Source: Hyphomicrobiales bacterium
Lineage (GTDB): Bacteria; Pseudomonadota; Alphaproteobacteria; Rhizobiales; Rhizobiaceae
Assembly (NCBI GenBank): GCA_900471525.1
Contig: UCEZ01000047.1
Coordinates: 1-64,000, forward strand
Length of the DNA: 64,000 nt
Direction of reading: 5' to 3'
The notes below the pieces were generated by a model, which was not told the origin of the DNA, ran no database searches, and saw only the letters and a program-made list of their open reading frames with translations. The translations under genes were made by a program, and so were the position numbers. Every line of letters begins with the position of its first letter. Position 1 is the first letter of the stretch. Of the stretch, positions 25,076-33,943 are shown piece by piece.

Positions 25076-26926
25076 TTAACCGATGCGCTGGGCGGCGAGC
25101 GCCTTTTCGTAGCCCTTGCGGGCTTCGTTGACCTTCGAGCGCTCTGAGACTTCCGGCACCGCTACATCCCACCAGTGGCCGCCTTCATCCGTGGTGATCA
25201 GCGGGTCGGTATCGATGACGATGACGGTGGTGCGGTTTTCGCCGGCGGTTTCCTTCAGCGCAATTTCCAATTCGCTGATCGAAGCCACCTTGCGGGTCAA
25301 AGCACCCATTGCGGCGGCGTGCCCGGCAAAGTCGATGGCCGGCAGCGTAACGTGATGGGTATCGCGCAAGAGGTTGTTAAAATTCGCACCGCCGGTTGCC
25401 ATCTGCAGCCGGTTGATGCAGCCGTAGCCGGCATTGTCGAGCAACACGATGGTGATCTTGGCGCCGAGCATGATCGACGAGGCGATCTCCGCATTCAGCA
25501 TCATGTAGCTGCCATCGCCGACCATGACGATGACGTCGCTATCAGGCTTGGCAAGCTTGACGCCGAGACCACCGGCCACTTCATAACCCATGGTCGAGAA
25601 ACCGTATTCCATGTGATAGCTGCCGGGCGCATCCGCCTGCCAGAGCTTGTGCAATTCGCCGGGCAGGCCACCGGCGGCGCAGACGAGCGTGGTGTTTTCC
25701 TTGCGGGCACGTTGGACGGCACCGATGACCTGGGCATCCGATGGAAGTGCTGCATTGGTCGTTGCGGTCGCCTTGTCTGCGGCCTTCAGCCATTCGGCCT
25801 TGCCGTCCGTCGCCTTCTGCGTCCAGCTGGCATCGACCTTGTGCGAGCCGAGCCCGGCGCTGAGCGCATCGAGACCGACGCGGGCGTCGGACACCAGCGG
25901 CAGGGCCTCATGCTTGGCGGCATCGAACGCCTGTGTGTTGAGACCGATGATCTTCAGGTCGTCGTTCTTGAACAGCGACCAGGAGCCGGTGGTGAAATCC
26001 TGCAGGCGTGAGCCGACGGCGAGAACGACATCGGCATCTTCGGCAAGCTGATTGGACGCAGACGTGCCGGTGACGCCGACCGAACCCATGTTGAGCGGAT
26101 GGCTGTGCGGCAATGAGGACTTGCCGGATTGGGTCTCAACAACCGGAATGCCGTGCCTTTCGGCAAATGCCGCAAGCGTGGCGCTGGCCTCCGAGTAGAG
26201 CACGCCGCCACCGGAGATGATCACCGGCTTCTTGGCAGCCTTCAGCACTGTAATTGCATGCGCAAGCTCGTCCGCATCTGGATGCAGGCGGCGGGTCGTC
26301 CAGACCTTTTCGTCGAAGAAGCTTTCCGGGTAATCGTAGGCTTCGGCTTGCACGTCCTGGCAGAGCGACAGTGTAACGGGGCCGCAATCGGCGGGATCAG
26401 TCAGCACCTGCATGGCCCGGCGCAGCGCCGGAATGATCTGTTCCGGGCGGGTGATGCGGTCGAAGTAACGCGAAACGGGGCGGAAACAGTCGTTGACGGT
26501 CATCGTGCCGTCACCGAAATCCTCGATCTGCTGCAAAACCGGATCCGGACGGCGATTGGCGAAGACGTCGCCGGGCAGAAGCAGGACCGGCAGGCGGTTG
26601 ACATGGGCGAGCGCTGCCGACGTTACCATGTTGAGCGCACCGGGGCCGATGGACGTGGTGCAGGCCATGAAGCGGCGACGGAAGCTTGCCTTGGCGAAAG
26701 CGATGGCCGCATTCGCCATGCCCTGCTCGTTCTGGGCGCGATAGGTCGGCAGGGTTTCCTTGATGCCATGCAGCGCCTCGCCGATGCCGGCGACGTTGCC
26801 ATGGCCGAAAATGGCGAAGACACCGCCGAAGATCGGCGTTTTCTCGCCATCAATCACAGTCATCTGCCGCGTCAGGAACCGGGCCACGGCTTGCGCCATG
26901 GTCAAGCGGACGGTTTTCTGGCTCAT
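25076..26926 (-). CDS. iolD: 3D-(3,5/4)-trihydroxycyclohexane-1,2-dione hydrolase IolD
   Basis: Thiamine-diphosphate enzyme that opens the inositol-derived ring to 5-deoxy-glucuronate. The three ThDP-family domains are in order: N-terminal PYR domain (GHGNVAGIGEAL, ENEQ-type active Glu in YRAQNEQGMANA), central domain and C-terminal PP domain with the GDG...N cofactor signature (VGDGSYMMLNAEI, LDNAGYGCINRLQ). The start at 26926 (GAGGAGGAAGCA before the ATG) gives 616 residues. iolC lies 69 bp upstream and iolE about 120 bp downstream. Confidence 0.96.
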   Translation of the reverse strand: MSQKTVRLTMAQAVARFLTRQMTVIDGEKTPIFGGVFAIFGHGNVAGIGEALHGIKETLPTYRAQNEQGMANAAIAFAKASFRRRFMACTTSIGPGALNMVTSAALAHVNRLPVLLLPGDVFANRRPDPVLQQIEDFGDGTMTVNDCFRPVSRYFDRITRPEQIIPALRRAMQVLTDPADCGPVTLSLCQDVQAEAYDYPESFFDEKVWTTRRLHPDADELAHAITVLKAAKKPVIISGGGVLYSEASATLAAFAERHGIPVVETQSGKSSLPHSHPLNMGSVGVTGTSASNQLAEDADVVLAVGSRLQDFTTGSWSLFKNDDLKIIGLNTQAFDAAKHEALPLVSDARVGLDALSAGLGSHKVDASWTQKATDGKAEWLKAADKATATTNAALPSDAQVIGAVQRARKENTTLVCAAGGLPGELHKLWQADAPGSYHMEYGFSTMGYEVAGGLGVKLAKPDSDVIVMVGDGSYMMLNAEIASSIMLGAKITIVLLDNAGYGCINRLQMATGGANFNNLLRDTHHVTLPAIDFAGHAAAMGALTRKVASISELEIALKETAGENRTTVIVIDTDPLITTDEGGHWWDVAVPEVSERSKVNEARKGYEKALAAQRIG

Positions 26927-26995
26927 TGCTTCCTCCTCGAACGAGGACATTACCTCGCCTATTGATCTGCCCCGGACCTGCGTCCGTTTTGCGGC

Positions 26996-28927
26996 TCAAG
27001 CCGCCTTCGTATCCGCAAGGCCGAGCCAAAGATTGACCAGGGCCTCGAATTTGCCTGCCATGTCGGCGATCGCCTGTTCATCGGTCATCTCGCCAGCCAG
27101 CCAAGCCTTGCTGGCATCGGCAAAGATCGTCCGGCCAACCGCAAAACCCTTGACGGTTTTCGACGTGCGTGCAGCGGCAAACCCTTCTTTCAGCACTTCA
27201 TACGGCGCTTCCAGGCCGAGCAGCACGACCCCGCGGCAGAGCGGGTCGCGCTGCTCGATAACGGCATCGATGGCGGCCCAGGCGGTGCGGCTTGCCTGCG
27301 GCTCAAGCTTCCACCAGTCGGGCTTCAGCCCGGCATCGTAGAGTTCGTTCAACGCCCGGGGAATGGTCTGGTCATCGAGCTTGCCATGTTTTCCGGCGAT
27401 GATCTCGATCAGGATCTCGCGGCCGACCTTGCGCGCCGCTTCGAAGGCAGATCGCAGCTTGGCAATCTGGGTGGCCTTCATCTCGGCCGGATCGTCCGGA
27501 TGGAAGAAGCTCAGAACCTTGATGCAGTGATCGACCGGCCAGTCGATGAGCCGGCTACCGAGATCCTGACTGAACTCGAACTGCAGCGGCCGCGAACCGG
27601 GAAGCTCGATCGGCTTGCCGATCCAGAAATTCTTGTCCACGGCATAAAGCGCATCGCGCCCGTATTTGTCATCGATCAGCATGCCGAAGCCCGGGCGGCC
27701 GTTGGCGATACGCTCGGCGGCCTTGACGGCCAAAACCTTAAAAGCGGGAATGCGAGCCAGAAGTTCGGCATTTCCATCGGCCAGATCTTCCAGCTGGCTG
27801 CGATGGTCGATGGCGAGCGCCATCAGCTGAGGGATTTGGCGGCGGCGCGTCGTTGCCCAGTGGACATGGTTGATCGCCTCGTCCTTGCGCAGCGCCTTTT
27901 CCTTGCTGCCGTTTTCCAGGAAGAACTGCAGCTCGGTCCAGGTCGGAATTTCCGGCGCACAGAGCAGACGGGAAACCGCGAAAGCACCGCAGGCGTTGGC
28001 CCAGGTGGCAGACGTTGCATGCGGTTCACCCTTCAGCCAGCCGCGCAGGAAGCCGGACATGAAGGCGTCACCGGCGCCGAGAACGTTGTAGACTTCGATC
28101 GGAAAGCCCTTGCCGACAATGCCGTCTTCGAGATTATCGGAGATCGGGCCGTCATAGACGATGCAGCCCATCGGGCCGCGCTTCAGCACGATGGTCGCCT
28201 TGGAGTTGGCGCGGATGGTCTTCAGCGCGGCGAGCAGGTCGCCGTCGCCCGACGCGATCAATACTTCCTCTTCGGTGCCGACGATCAGGTCACAATCGGC
28301 GAGCACCGTCTTCAGGTGCGCCGAGACCTTCTCGGAGGCGATGTAGCGATTGTCGCCGGCGTCATGGCCGGCGAGGCCCCAGAGGTTGGGGCGGTAATCG
28401 ATGTCGAAGACGACCTTGGCGCCGCTTTCCCTGGCGATGCGGATCGCCTTGCGCTGGGCTGCATCCGTATGCGGCTTGGCGAAATGCGTGCCGGTGACGA
28501 GGATGGCACGGGCGGAGCGGATGAAATCTTCGGAGATATCGTCTTCGCAAAGCGCGCTGTCGGCGCAGTTGTCGCGGTAGAACAGCAGCGGGAAGGAATG
28601 GTCGCTTTCGACGGAGAGGATGGCAAGCGCCGTCAGCCGCTCCGGATCGGTGACGATACCCTTGGTCTCGACGCCCTCGCGCTCCAGTTGCTCGCGGATG
28701 AAGCGGCCCATTTGCTCCTTGCCGACTCGGGTAAGGAGCGCCGACTTCAGGCCGAGACGGGCGGTTCCGACGGAAATATTGGTGGGGCAGCCGCCGACGG
28801 ATTTGGCAAAACTGGCGACATCTTCCAGCCGCGTTCCGATCTGCTGGCCGTAAAGATCGACCGAGGCCCGACCGATGGTAATGAGGTCAAGCGGCTTGTC
28901 TGTCTGCGTCCTGTTGGTCTGGCTCAC
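26996..28927 (-). CDS. iolC: Bifunctional 5-dehydro-2-deoxygluconokinase / DUF2090 aldolase-like protein IolC
   Basis: Residues about 1-330 are a PfkB/ribokinase domain (start TIGRASVDLYGQQIG, C-terminal signature VLGAGDAFMSGFLRGW with the catalytic Asp) that phosphorylates 2-deoxy-5-keto-gluconate. Residues about 335-640 are DUF2090, a TIM-barrel of the class I aldolase type, thought to cleave the phosphorylated product as IolJ does. The 643 residues match the fused IolC of Rhizobiales, so no separate iolJ is needed here. First catabolic gene after iolR, with an operator-like site in the 104 bp gap. Confidence 0.94.
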   Translation of the reverse strand: MSQTNRTQTDKPLDLITIGRASVDLYGQQIGTRLEDVASFAKSVGGCPTNISVGTARLGLKSALLTRVGKEQMGRFIREQLEREGVETKGIVTDPERLTALAILSVESDHSFPLLFYRDNCADSALCEDDISEDFIRSARAILVTGTHFAKPHTDAAQRKAIRIARESGAKVVFDIDYRPNLWGLAGHDAGDNRYIASEKVSAHLKTVLADCDLIVGTEEEVLIASGDGDLLAALKTIRANSKATIVLKRGPMGCIVYDGPISDNLEDGIVGKGFPIEVYNVLGAGDAFMSGFLRGWLKGEPHATSATWANACGAFAVSRLLCAPEIPTWTELQFFLENGSKEKALRKDEAINHVHWATTRRRQIPQLMALAIDHRSQLEDLADGNAELLARIPAFKVLAVKAAERIANGRPGFGMLIDDKYGRDALYAVDKNFWIGKPIELPGSRPLQFEFSQDLGSRLIDWPVDHCIKVLSFFHPDDPAEMKATQIAKLRSAFEAARKVGREILIEIIAGKHGKLDDQTIPRALNELYDAGLKPDWWKLEPQASRTAWAAIDAVIEQRDPLCRGVVLLGLEAPYEVLKEGFAAARTSKTVKGFAVGRTIFADASKAWLAGEMTDEQAIADMAGKFEALVNLWLGLADTKAA

Positions 28928-29015
28928 GGCTTCCTCCCGGCGGGCGCTTGCGTCGCGCCGACATTTTTATTGGCTGGTGGCGTATCGTCTTTATGAAACA
29001 TAAATTCTGACTTAT

Positions 29016-29038
29016 AGTCAATATGGAATTTTCATTCT
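29016..29038 (-). promoter_or_regulatory. IolR-like operator overlapping a -35 element, before iolC
   Basis: On the plus strand GTCAATATGGAAT runs from 29017 and continues to ATTC at 29037. It contains GGAA-N6-TTCT (29025-29038), close to the GGAA-N6-TTCC consensus I recall for the S. meliloti RpiR-type repressor IolR. Its complement carries TTGACT (29021 to 29016), a plausible -35 for iolC. Nineteen of 21 positions match the site at 31211-31231. Confidence 0.65.
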
Positions 29039-29895
29039 ATTACCCGTTCCTCGGTGATCCGCCGCCTTTTTTCGGCGACCGCAACCGTGAGCGCCATGGC
29101 AAACGCCATGCTGGCCGAGAGGGAGCGGAACCCGGCATGATCGGCCTCGACAAGCTCGAACCAGACCTTTGATGACTCCGCCAGAGGCGAGAATGCCGAA
29201 TCGGTCAGCGAGACAACCGGTACTTTGCGGGTAGCGAGCAACTTTGCCTGATTGACGCTTTCCGAGGCATAGGGCGAGAAACTGACGGCGAAGGCCGCGT
29301 CCTTCGGGCCGGCCATTGCCAGAATGTCATCGTCAATGCCAGCTGCGGTGCCGACCATCTGGTATCTGACCTTCAGCTTGCCGAAGGCATAGGCCATGTA
29401 GCCGGAGATCGGATAGGAGCGGCGCTTGGCGACCAGATAGATTGTCTCCGCTCCGGCGAGAATATTCACGGCGCGCTCGAAGGCTTCCGGCTCGACGGAG
29501 GTGGCGATGTTATCGAGCGAGCGGTGGGCGGCGGCAACGAAGCCGTTGAAGATCGAACCGCTTTCCAGCTTGCTGTGATCGTTGCCGCTGAGCGCCTTCA
29601 GCCGCTCGTCATAACCGGGCGTGCGTTCGCGCAGGCGGGCCCGGAAAATCTGCTGCAGGCTGGAAAAGCCTTCGAATCCGAAATGCTGAGCGAATCGAAC
29701 GAGCGTCGAGGGCTGGACATCGGCGGACGTGGCGATGCTTGCGGCAGTACCGAAGGCGATTTCGTCCGGATGATCCAGGGCATAGGCTGCGACTTGGCGA
29801 AGACGCTTCGGCAATTGCGTCTTGCGCTCCAGAATCATCGCTTTGAGACCGTCAAAGTCCTGCGGAATAGCGATGCTGTTTTCCGTTTCGGCCAT
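29032..29895 (-). CDS. iolR: RpiR/MurR family regulator IolR
   Basis: 287-residue repressor with an N-terminal RpiR helix-turn-helix (about residues 12-88; AASIATSADVQPSTLVRFAQHFG) and a C-terminal SIS sugar-phosphate-binding domain (about 135-265; YLVAKRRSYPISGYMAYAFGK, AVSFSPYASESVNQAKLL). In S. meliloti the inositol repressor IolR is an RpiR-type protein in the order iolRCDEB, the same order as here. Probable sites are found before iolC, before this gene and before the upstream oxidoreductase gene. The likely inducer is a phosphorylated intermediate; that is inference. Confidence 0.88.
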   Translation of the reverse strand: MAETENSIAIPQDFDGLKAMILERKTQLPKRLRQVAAYALDHPDEIAFGTAASIATSADVQPSTLVRFAQHFGFEGFSSLQQIFRARLRERTPGYDERLKALSGNDHSKLESGSIFNGFVAAAHRSLDNIATSVEPEAFERAVNILAGAETIYLVAKRRSYPISGYMAYAFGKLKVRYQMVGTAAGIDDDILAMAGPKDAAFAVSFSPYASESVNQAKLLATRKVPVVSLTDSAFSPLAESSKVWFELVEADHAGFRSLSASMAFAMALTVAVAEKRRRITEERVIE

Positions 29896-29959
29896 ATGTC
29901 CGGGTCTTCCTGCGTTTGCGCTGCCGTCAAGACCTTATGCGAGGAATGGGGCGAGGAAT

Positions 29960-29973
29960 AGAACATCCATTCC
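29960..29973 (-). promoter_or_regulatory. IolR-like half-conserved site before iolR
   Basis: AGAA-CATCCA-TTCC on the plus strand, which reads GGAA-N6-TTCT on the coding strand, 65 bp upstream of the iolR start. It has the same GGAA-N6-TTC core as the two stronger sites but lacks their GTCAATATGGAAT context, so it is a weaker call for autoregulation. Confidence 0.4.
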
Positions 29974-30008
29974 ACAATTCCATTTTTTCCCACCGTTTCA
30001 CGATTTTC

Positions 30009-31145
30009 CTAGCCGTTGCCGATACGCACCCATTCATTGGTTTTCGCCGACTGATACGTCGCCGAGACGACTTTCTGCACTTCAAAGCCTTCGCGGAAGT
30101 CCGTGCCCGGCTTGGCGCCTGTCGCGATCGCTGACAGGAACTCGTTGGCCTCGATGGCTTTCAAATCGTTGAAGCCGATCTGGTGACCGGGGGCGACACA
30201 GAAGGCGCCGTAGGGTGGGTGCTCGGGGCCTGCCCAGATGGTACGGTAACCTCTGGCGCGGATGTCGTCGCCAGCAAACCAGACCTTGAGTTCGTTCATC
30301 CGCTCCTGCGTGAAGACGATGCTGCCCTTGGAGCCGTAGATCTCGAAGTCATGCTGCATCTTGCGGCCGGTCGCGCTCCAGTTAGCCTCGAAGCTGCCGG
30401 TGGCACCGCTCTCGAACCGAACGAAGGCGCGGGTGATATCGTCCACCTCGACGGCGCGCATCTCGCTCGCGCCCCGAGCGACCGGACGTTCCGGCACCTG
30501 GATGATCGTTTCCGCGAGAACCGAGGTTATCGGGCCGACCAGATGGCGCAGCGACGCGATGATATGACTGCCGATATCGGCAAGCGCGCCACCGCCGCTT
30601 TTCGGATCAAGCCGCCAACCCCAGGGAGCGGAGGCGTCCATCATGAAATCCTCGGCATGGATGCCGCGTACCGAGCGGATTTCGCCGATCTCGCCGCTTT
30701 CGATCAGGTCCTTGGCAAGGAAGATCATCGGGTTCTTCAGGTAGTTGAAACCAACTTGGGTCATCACGCCGGCTTTTTCGGCAGCGGCAACCATTTCGGC
30801 GCATTCGGCAACGGTCGGCGCCAGGGGCTTCTCGCAATAGACGTGCTTGCCGTGGGCGATGGCAGCCAGCGCCATCTCCTTGTGGAGAAGATTGGGCGTG
30901 GTGATGTCGATGATGTCGATATCCGGATCGGTCAGAAGCTCGCGCCAGTCGGCCGTCGCCTTGCGGAAGCCCAGATTGCGGCGGGCCTTTTCCGCTCCGT
31001 CCAGCGAGACATCGGCGACCGAGACCAGATCGAGGTCGAAGGGCTGGTCGAAAACCCGTGCCGCGATCGTGAAGCCGAGCGCATGGGCCTTGCCCATGAA
31101 ACCCGTTCCGATCAAGCCCACACCGATCCTGCGTTTGCCACTCAT
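30009..31145 (-). CDS. Gfo/Idh/MocA family oxidoreductase (inositol-dehydrogenase-like)
   Basis: 378-residue NAD(P)-dependent oxidoreductase. The Rossmann motif GLIGTGFMGKAHA is at about residues 9-21, with the family motif CEKPLAPTVAE near residue 100; the C-terminal Gfo/Idh fold carries GGGALADIGSHIIASLRHL with the conserved Asp and His of the active site. The start at 31145 is supported by GGGAGGAATGCAGC before the ATG. It is first in the iol unit, 113 bp upstream of iolR, behind an IolR-like operator. An inositol or inosose dehydrogenase (IolG/IolY/IdhA-like) role is likely, but the exact substrate is not established. Confidence 0.83.
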   Translation of the reverse strand: MSGKRRIGVGLIGTGFMGKAHALGFTIAARVFDQPFDLDLVSVADVSLDGAEKARRNLGFRKATADWRELLTDPDIDIIDITTPNLLHKEMALAAIAHGKHVYCEKPLAPTVAECAEMVAAAEKAGVMTQVGFNYLKNPMIFLAKDLIESGEIGEIRSVRGIHAEDFMMDASAPWGWRLDPKSGGGALADIGSHIIASLRHLVGPITSVLAETIIQVPERPVARGASEMRAVEVDDITRAFVRFESGATGSFEANWSATGRKMQHDFEIYGSKGSIVFTQERMNELKVWFAGDDIRARGYRTIWAGPEHPPYGAFCVAPGHQIGFNDLKAIEANEFLSAIATGAKPGTDFREGFEVQKVVSATYQSAKTNEWVRIGNG

Positions 31146-31209
31146 GCTGCATTCCTCCCGCGCCGCGACGCGCGGCTTTTGGGCAGAATGAAATGAATTG
31201 TACAAACTT

Positions 31210-31240
31210 TGTCAATATGGAATATTTATTCGAATATTCC
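31210..31240 (-). promoter_or_regulatory. IolR-like operator and -35 element before the Gfo/Idh gene
   Basis: GTCAATATGGAAT starts at 31211. The core GGAATATT-TATTCG-AATATTCC (31219-31240) is a perfect 8 bp inverted repeat with six-base spacer and contains GGAA-N6-TTCG. The complement carries TTGACA (31215 to 31210), a perfect -35 hexamer reading toward the oxidoreductase gene. It shares 19 of 21 positions with the site before iolC. Confidence 0.7.
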
Positions 31241-31418
31241 TGGTCTCTCGTTCCCGAGGAAACAGATGGGTTGGTCAAAAATCGTTAAAGTAAACGGCAA
31301 GATGCGAAAATGATCCTGTTCGTTAACGCATTTTTACCATGTTCGGCCGGATGATCGCCAAATATCATGGTTAACGAACCATCAAGGCGGGCCATCCCCG
31401 CGATCCGGAGTATCCTTT

Positions 31419-32246
31419 ATGTGCCGCTGGGCAGCCTATCGCGGGGAGCCGCTTTATCTCGAAGAACTGGTATCGTCTCCAGCGCATTCCCTGATCGAGC
31501 AATCCCACTGCGCCACCCGCGCCAAGACGGCCACCAACGGCGATGGCTTCGGTATCGCCTGGTACGGCGACCATCCGGAACCCGGCCGCTACCGCGACAT
31601 CCTGCCCGCCTGGTCCGATTGCAACCTTAAAAGTATTTCCCGGCAGATCCGTTCGCCGCTGTTTCTCGCCCATGTACGGGCTGCGACCGGCGGCGGCACG
31701 CGGCGCGACAACTGCCATCCCTTCGTCCATGGCCGCTGGTCCTTCATGCACAACGGCCAGATCGGCGATTTCGACCATTTGCGCCGGCCGATGGAGGCGA
31801 TGCTCGACAACGACCTCTATACCGCCCGCACCGGCTCCACCGACAGCGAGCTTCTCTTCCTACTGGCGCTGCAATTCGGTCTTGAGCAGGACCCGCTCGG
31901 CGCCATCGCCGAAACGCTGGCCTTCGTCGAGCGGCTGGCCGAGCACCTGGAACGCAAGGTTCTGGTTCGCTTCACGGCTGCCCTGTCCGACGGCCATGAT
32001 CTCTATGCCGTGCGCTATGCCTCCGACTGGAAAGCGCCGACGCTCTATGCAGCACCGATGGGTCCGAGCGGCGGTTATTGCCTGGTCTCCGAACCGCTCA
32101 ACGACGACGACAATGCCTGGGTGGAAATCCCCGACGGTACCGCTGTCATCGTCGGAGAGAATGGCGTCGATGTCCGTTTGTTCGGGACGCAGGGTGCAAC
32201 CCCAGACATCTCGCGGATGGGCCGGGTGGCGTCAGGAAAAATGTGA
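31419..32246 (+). CDS. Class II glutamine amidotransferase (YafJ/GATase_4 type)
   Basis: 275-residue stand-alone glutaminase-domain protein. Cys2 after the removed Met is the N-terminal nucleophile (MCRWAAYRGEP), with the family segments NGDGFGIAWYG, LAHVRAATGGG, NCHPFVHGRWSFMHNGQIG and TGSTDSELLF. No synthase domain is attached, as in YafJ and EgtC; partner unknown. It ends inside the end of coaBC, with a 15 bp convergent overlap. The 273 bp upstream gap contains the operator of the divergent iol unit and AT-rich DNA with GTTAAC-like words. Confidence 0.87.
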   Translation: MCRWAAYRGEPLYLEELVSSPAHSLIEQSHCATRAKTATNGDGFGIAWYGDHPEPGRYRDILPAWSDCNLKSISRQIRSPLFLAHVRAATGGGTRRDNCHPFVHGRWSFMHNGQIGDFDHLRRPMEAMLDNDLYTARTGSTDSELLFLLALQFGLEQDPLGAIAETLAFVERLAEHLERKVLVRFTAALSDGHDLYAVRYASDWKAPTLYAAPMGPSGGYCLVSEPLNDDDNAWVEIPDGTAVIVGENGVDVRLFGTQGATPDISRMGRVASGKM

Positions 32247-33437
32247 GGCGATCAGCCGGCCAAGCCGTTCGGCGACTGCCTTTTTGTTCATATCCGGCCA
32301 GTCCTCGTCGCCGGATTTCCCGATCACCTTCACGGTATTCCGGTCTCCGCCCATGATGCCGGTATGGGGCGAGACATCGTTGGCGACGATGTAATCGGCA
32401 CCCTTCCGCTCCAGCTTGGAGCGGCCGTTCTCGGCAACATTCTGGGTTTCTGCCGCGAAGCCGACCACCAGTTTGGGTCGCTTGGCATGGTGACCGACGG
32501 TCTTCAGGATATCCGGGTTTTCGGTGAGCTGCAGCGGCGGCGGCGCTTCGCCGGGCTTTTTCTTGATCTTGTTGCCGGCCGCACTCGCGACACGCCAGTC
32601 GGCGACGGCGGCAACCATGACGGCGATATCGGCGGGCAGCGCAGCGATCACTGCGTCACGCATCTCCTCGGCGCGCTCGACATGCACCACGGTGACGCCC
32701 TTCGGATCGGGGATCGTCACCGGACCGGAGACCAGCGTCACATCGGCACCCATCCGCGCCAGCTCGGCGGCAATGGCATGGCCCTGTTTTCCCGACGAGC
32801 GGTTGGCGATGTAGCGCACCGGGTCGATCGGCTCATGCGTCGGGCCGGAGGTGACGATGGCCTTCTTTCCGGCAAGCGGCTTGGGAGCCGTGTCGAGGAG
32901 CGCTTCGACGGTGGCCGCAATCTCCAGCGGCTCGGCCATGCGGCCTTCGCCCCTTTCGCCGCTTTCGGCCATTTCGCCGGAGGCCGGGCCGATGAAGCGG
33001 ATGCCGTCGGCTACGAGCGTGGCATGGTTACGGCGCGTGGCCGGATGCGACCACATCTTCGGGTTCATGGCGGGAGCAACGAGAACCGACTTGTCCGTTG
33101 CAAGCAGGATCGTCGAGGCGAGATCGTCGGCAAGGCCGTTTGCCATCTTCGCCATCAGATCGGCGGTGGCGGGCGCAACGACGATCAGATCGCAATCGCG
33201 GGCAAGCCGGATATGGCCGACATCCTGCTCGTCCTCGCGGGAAAACAGATCGGTAAAGACCTTGTCGGCGGCGAGCGCGCCGACGGCAAGTGGCGTGACG
33301 AAAGCCTGCGCTCCGGCCGTCATCACCGGGCGAACCGAGGCGCCGCGCTCGCGCAGCCGGCGGATAAGATCGAGGCTCTTATAGGCCGCAATGCCGCCGG
33401 AGATGATGAGGAGGAGGCGTTTTCCCTGAAGCGTCAT
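32232..33437 (-). CDS. coaBC: Bifunctional phosphopantothenoylcysteine decarboxylase / phosphopantothenate-cysteine ligase
   Basis: Performs two consecutive steps of coenzyme A synthesis. The N-terminal CoaC flavoprotein half shows GGIAAYKSLDLIRRLR, the catalytic-type PAMNPKMWSHPA and FMN contacts. The C-terminal CoaB half (from about residue 185) shows VTSGPTHEPIDPVRYIANRS and SSGKQGHAIA, then AVADWRV and KIKKKPG. The 401 residues match fused CoaBC. Its 3' end overlaps the amidotransferase gene by 15 bp. Confidence 0.96.
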   Translation of the reverse strand: MTLQGKRLLLIISGGIAAYKSLDLIRRLRERGASVRPVMTAGAQAFVTPLAVGALAADKVFTDLFSREDEQDVGHIRLARDCDLIVVAPATADLMAKMANGLADDLASTILLATDKSVLVAPAMNPKMWSHPATRRNHATLVADGIRFIGPASGEMAESGERGEGRMAEPLEIAATVEALLDTAPKPLAGKKAIVTSGPTHEPIDPVRYIANRSSGKQGHAIAAELARMGADVTLVSGPVTIPDPKGVTVVHVERAEEMRDAVIAALPADIAVMVAAVADWRVASAAGNKIKKKPGEAPPPLQLTENPDILKTVGHHAKRPKLVVGFAAETQNVAENGRSKLERKGADYIVANDVSPHTGIMGGDRNTVKVIGKSGDEDWPDMNKKAVAERLGRLIASHFS

Positions 33438-33509
33438 GACGATCCGTCTTAATTTGTCTTGCGGCTCAGGACCTTAGCCGAGCCGAATGCCATGCGCAAT
33501 CGACGCGGA

Positions 33510-33932
33510 TCAATGGCCATGATGGGTGCATTGGGCGTGATCGGCAAGCACCTCGATCACCCGGCATTGATCGACCCGGCCATGGCCGCAGCCCTCGACC
33601 ATCATTTCCAGCTCGGCCTTCAGCGCCATCAGGCTGCGAATGCGTTGCTCGACCTCGACGAGCCGCGCCTTGGCAATGGCATCGGCGGAAGCGCAGGGCT
33701 GCAACGGATTGTCCTGCAGGCTCAGAAGTGTGCGGATCGCCTCCACCTCGAAGCCGAGTTCGCGCGCATGGCGGATGAAGGTCAGCCGATGGAGATCTGA
33801 TGGTTCATAGGCACGCTGGTTGCCCTCGCTGCGGCTGGGCTCGCGAAGCAGGCCGATGCCCTCATAATAGCGGATCGTCGGCACCTTGACCCCGCTCTGG
33901 CGAGCGGCTTCTCCGATGGTGATCTTTTTCAT
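33510..33932 (-). CDS. MerR family metal-responsive regulator (CadR/PbrR/ZntR-like)
   Basis: 140-residue activator with an N-terminal MerR winged helix (MKKITIGEAARQSGVKVPTIRYYE cut), a dimerisation coiled coil and a C-terminal metal site. Cysteines at the positions used by Zn/Cd/Pb sensors are seen in NPLQPCASAD and EGCGHGRVDQC, with a Cys/His tail CTHHGH as in CadR. The start at 33932 follows the normal MerR N-terminus. It is divergent from the P1B-ATPase and separated from it by an overstretched promoter with a dyad. Cadmium, zinc or lead is the probable ligand. Confidence 0.9.
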   Translation of the reverse strand: MKKITIGEAARQSGVKVPTIRYYEGIGLLREPSRSEGNQRAYEPSDLHRLTFIRHARELGFEVEAIRTLLSLQDNPLQPCASADAIAKARLVEVEQRIRSLMALKAELEMMVEGCGHGRVDQCRVIEVLADHAQCTHHGH

Positions 33933-33943
33933 GAATTTTCCTC

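Noticed and set aside
27386-28996. 536-codon plus-strand frame opposite iolC
   Set aside because: Antisense shadow of IolC with Asp/Gly/Arg-rich composition and no family similarity.
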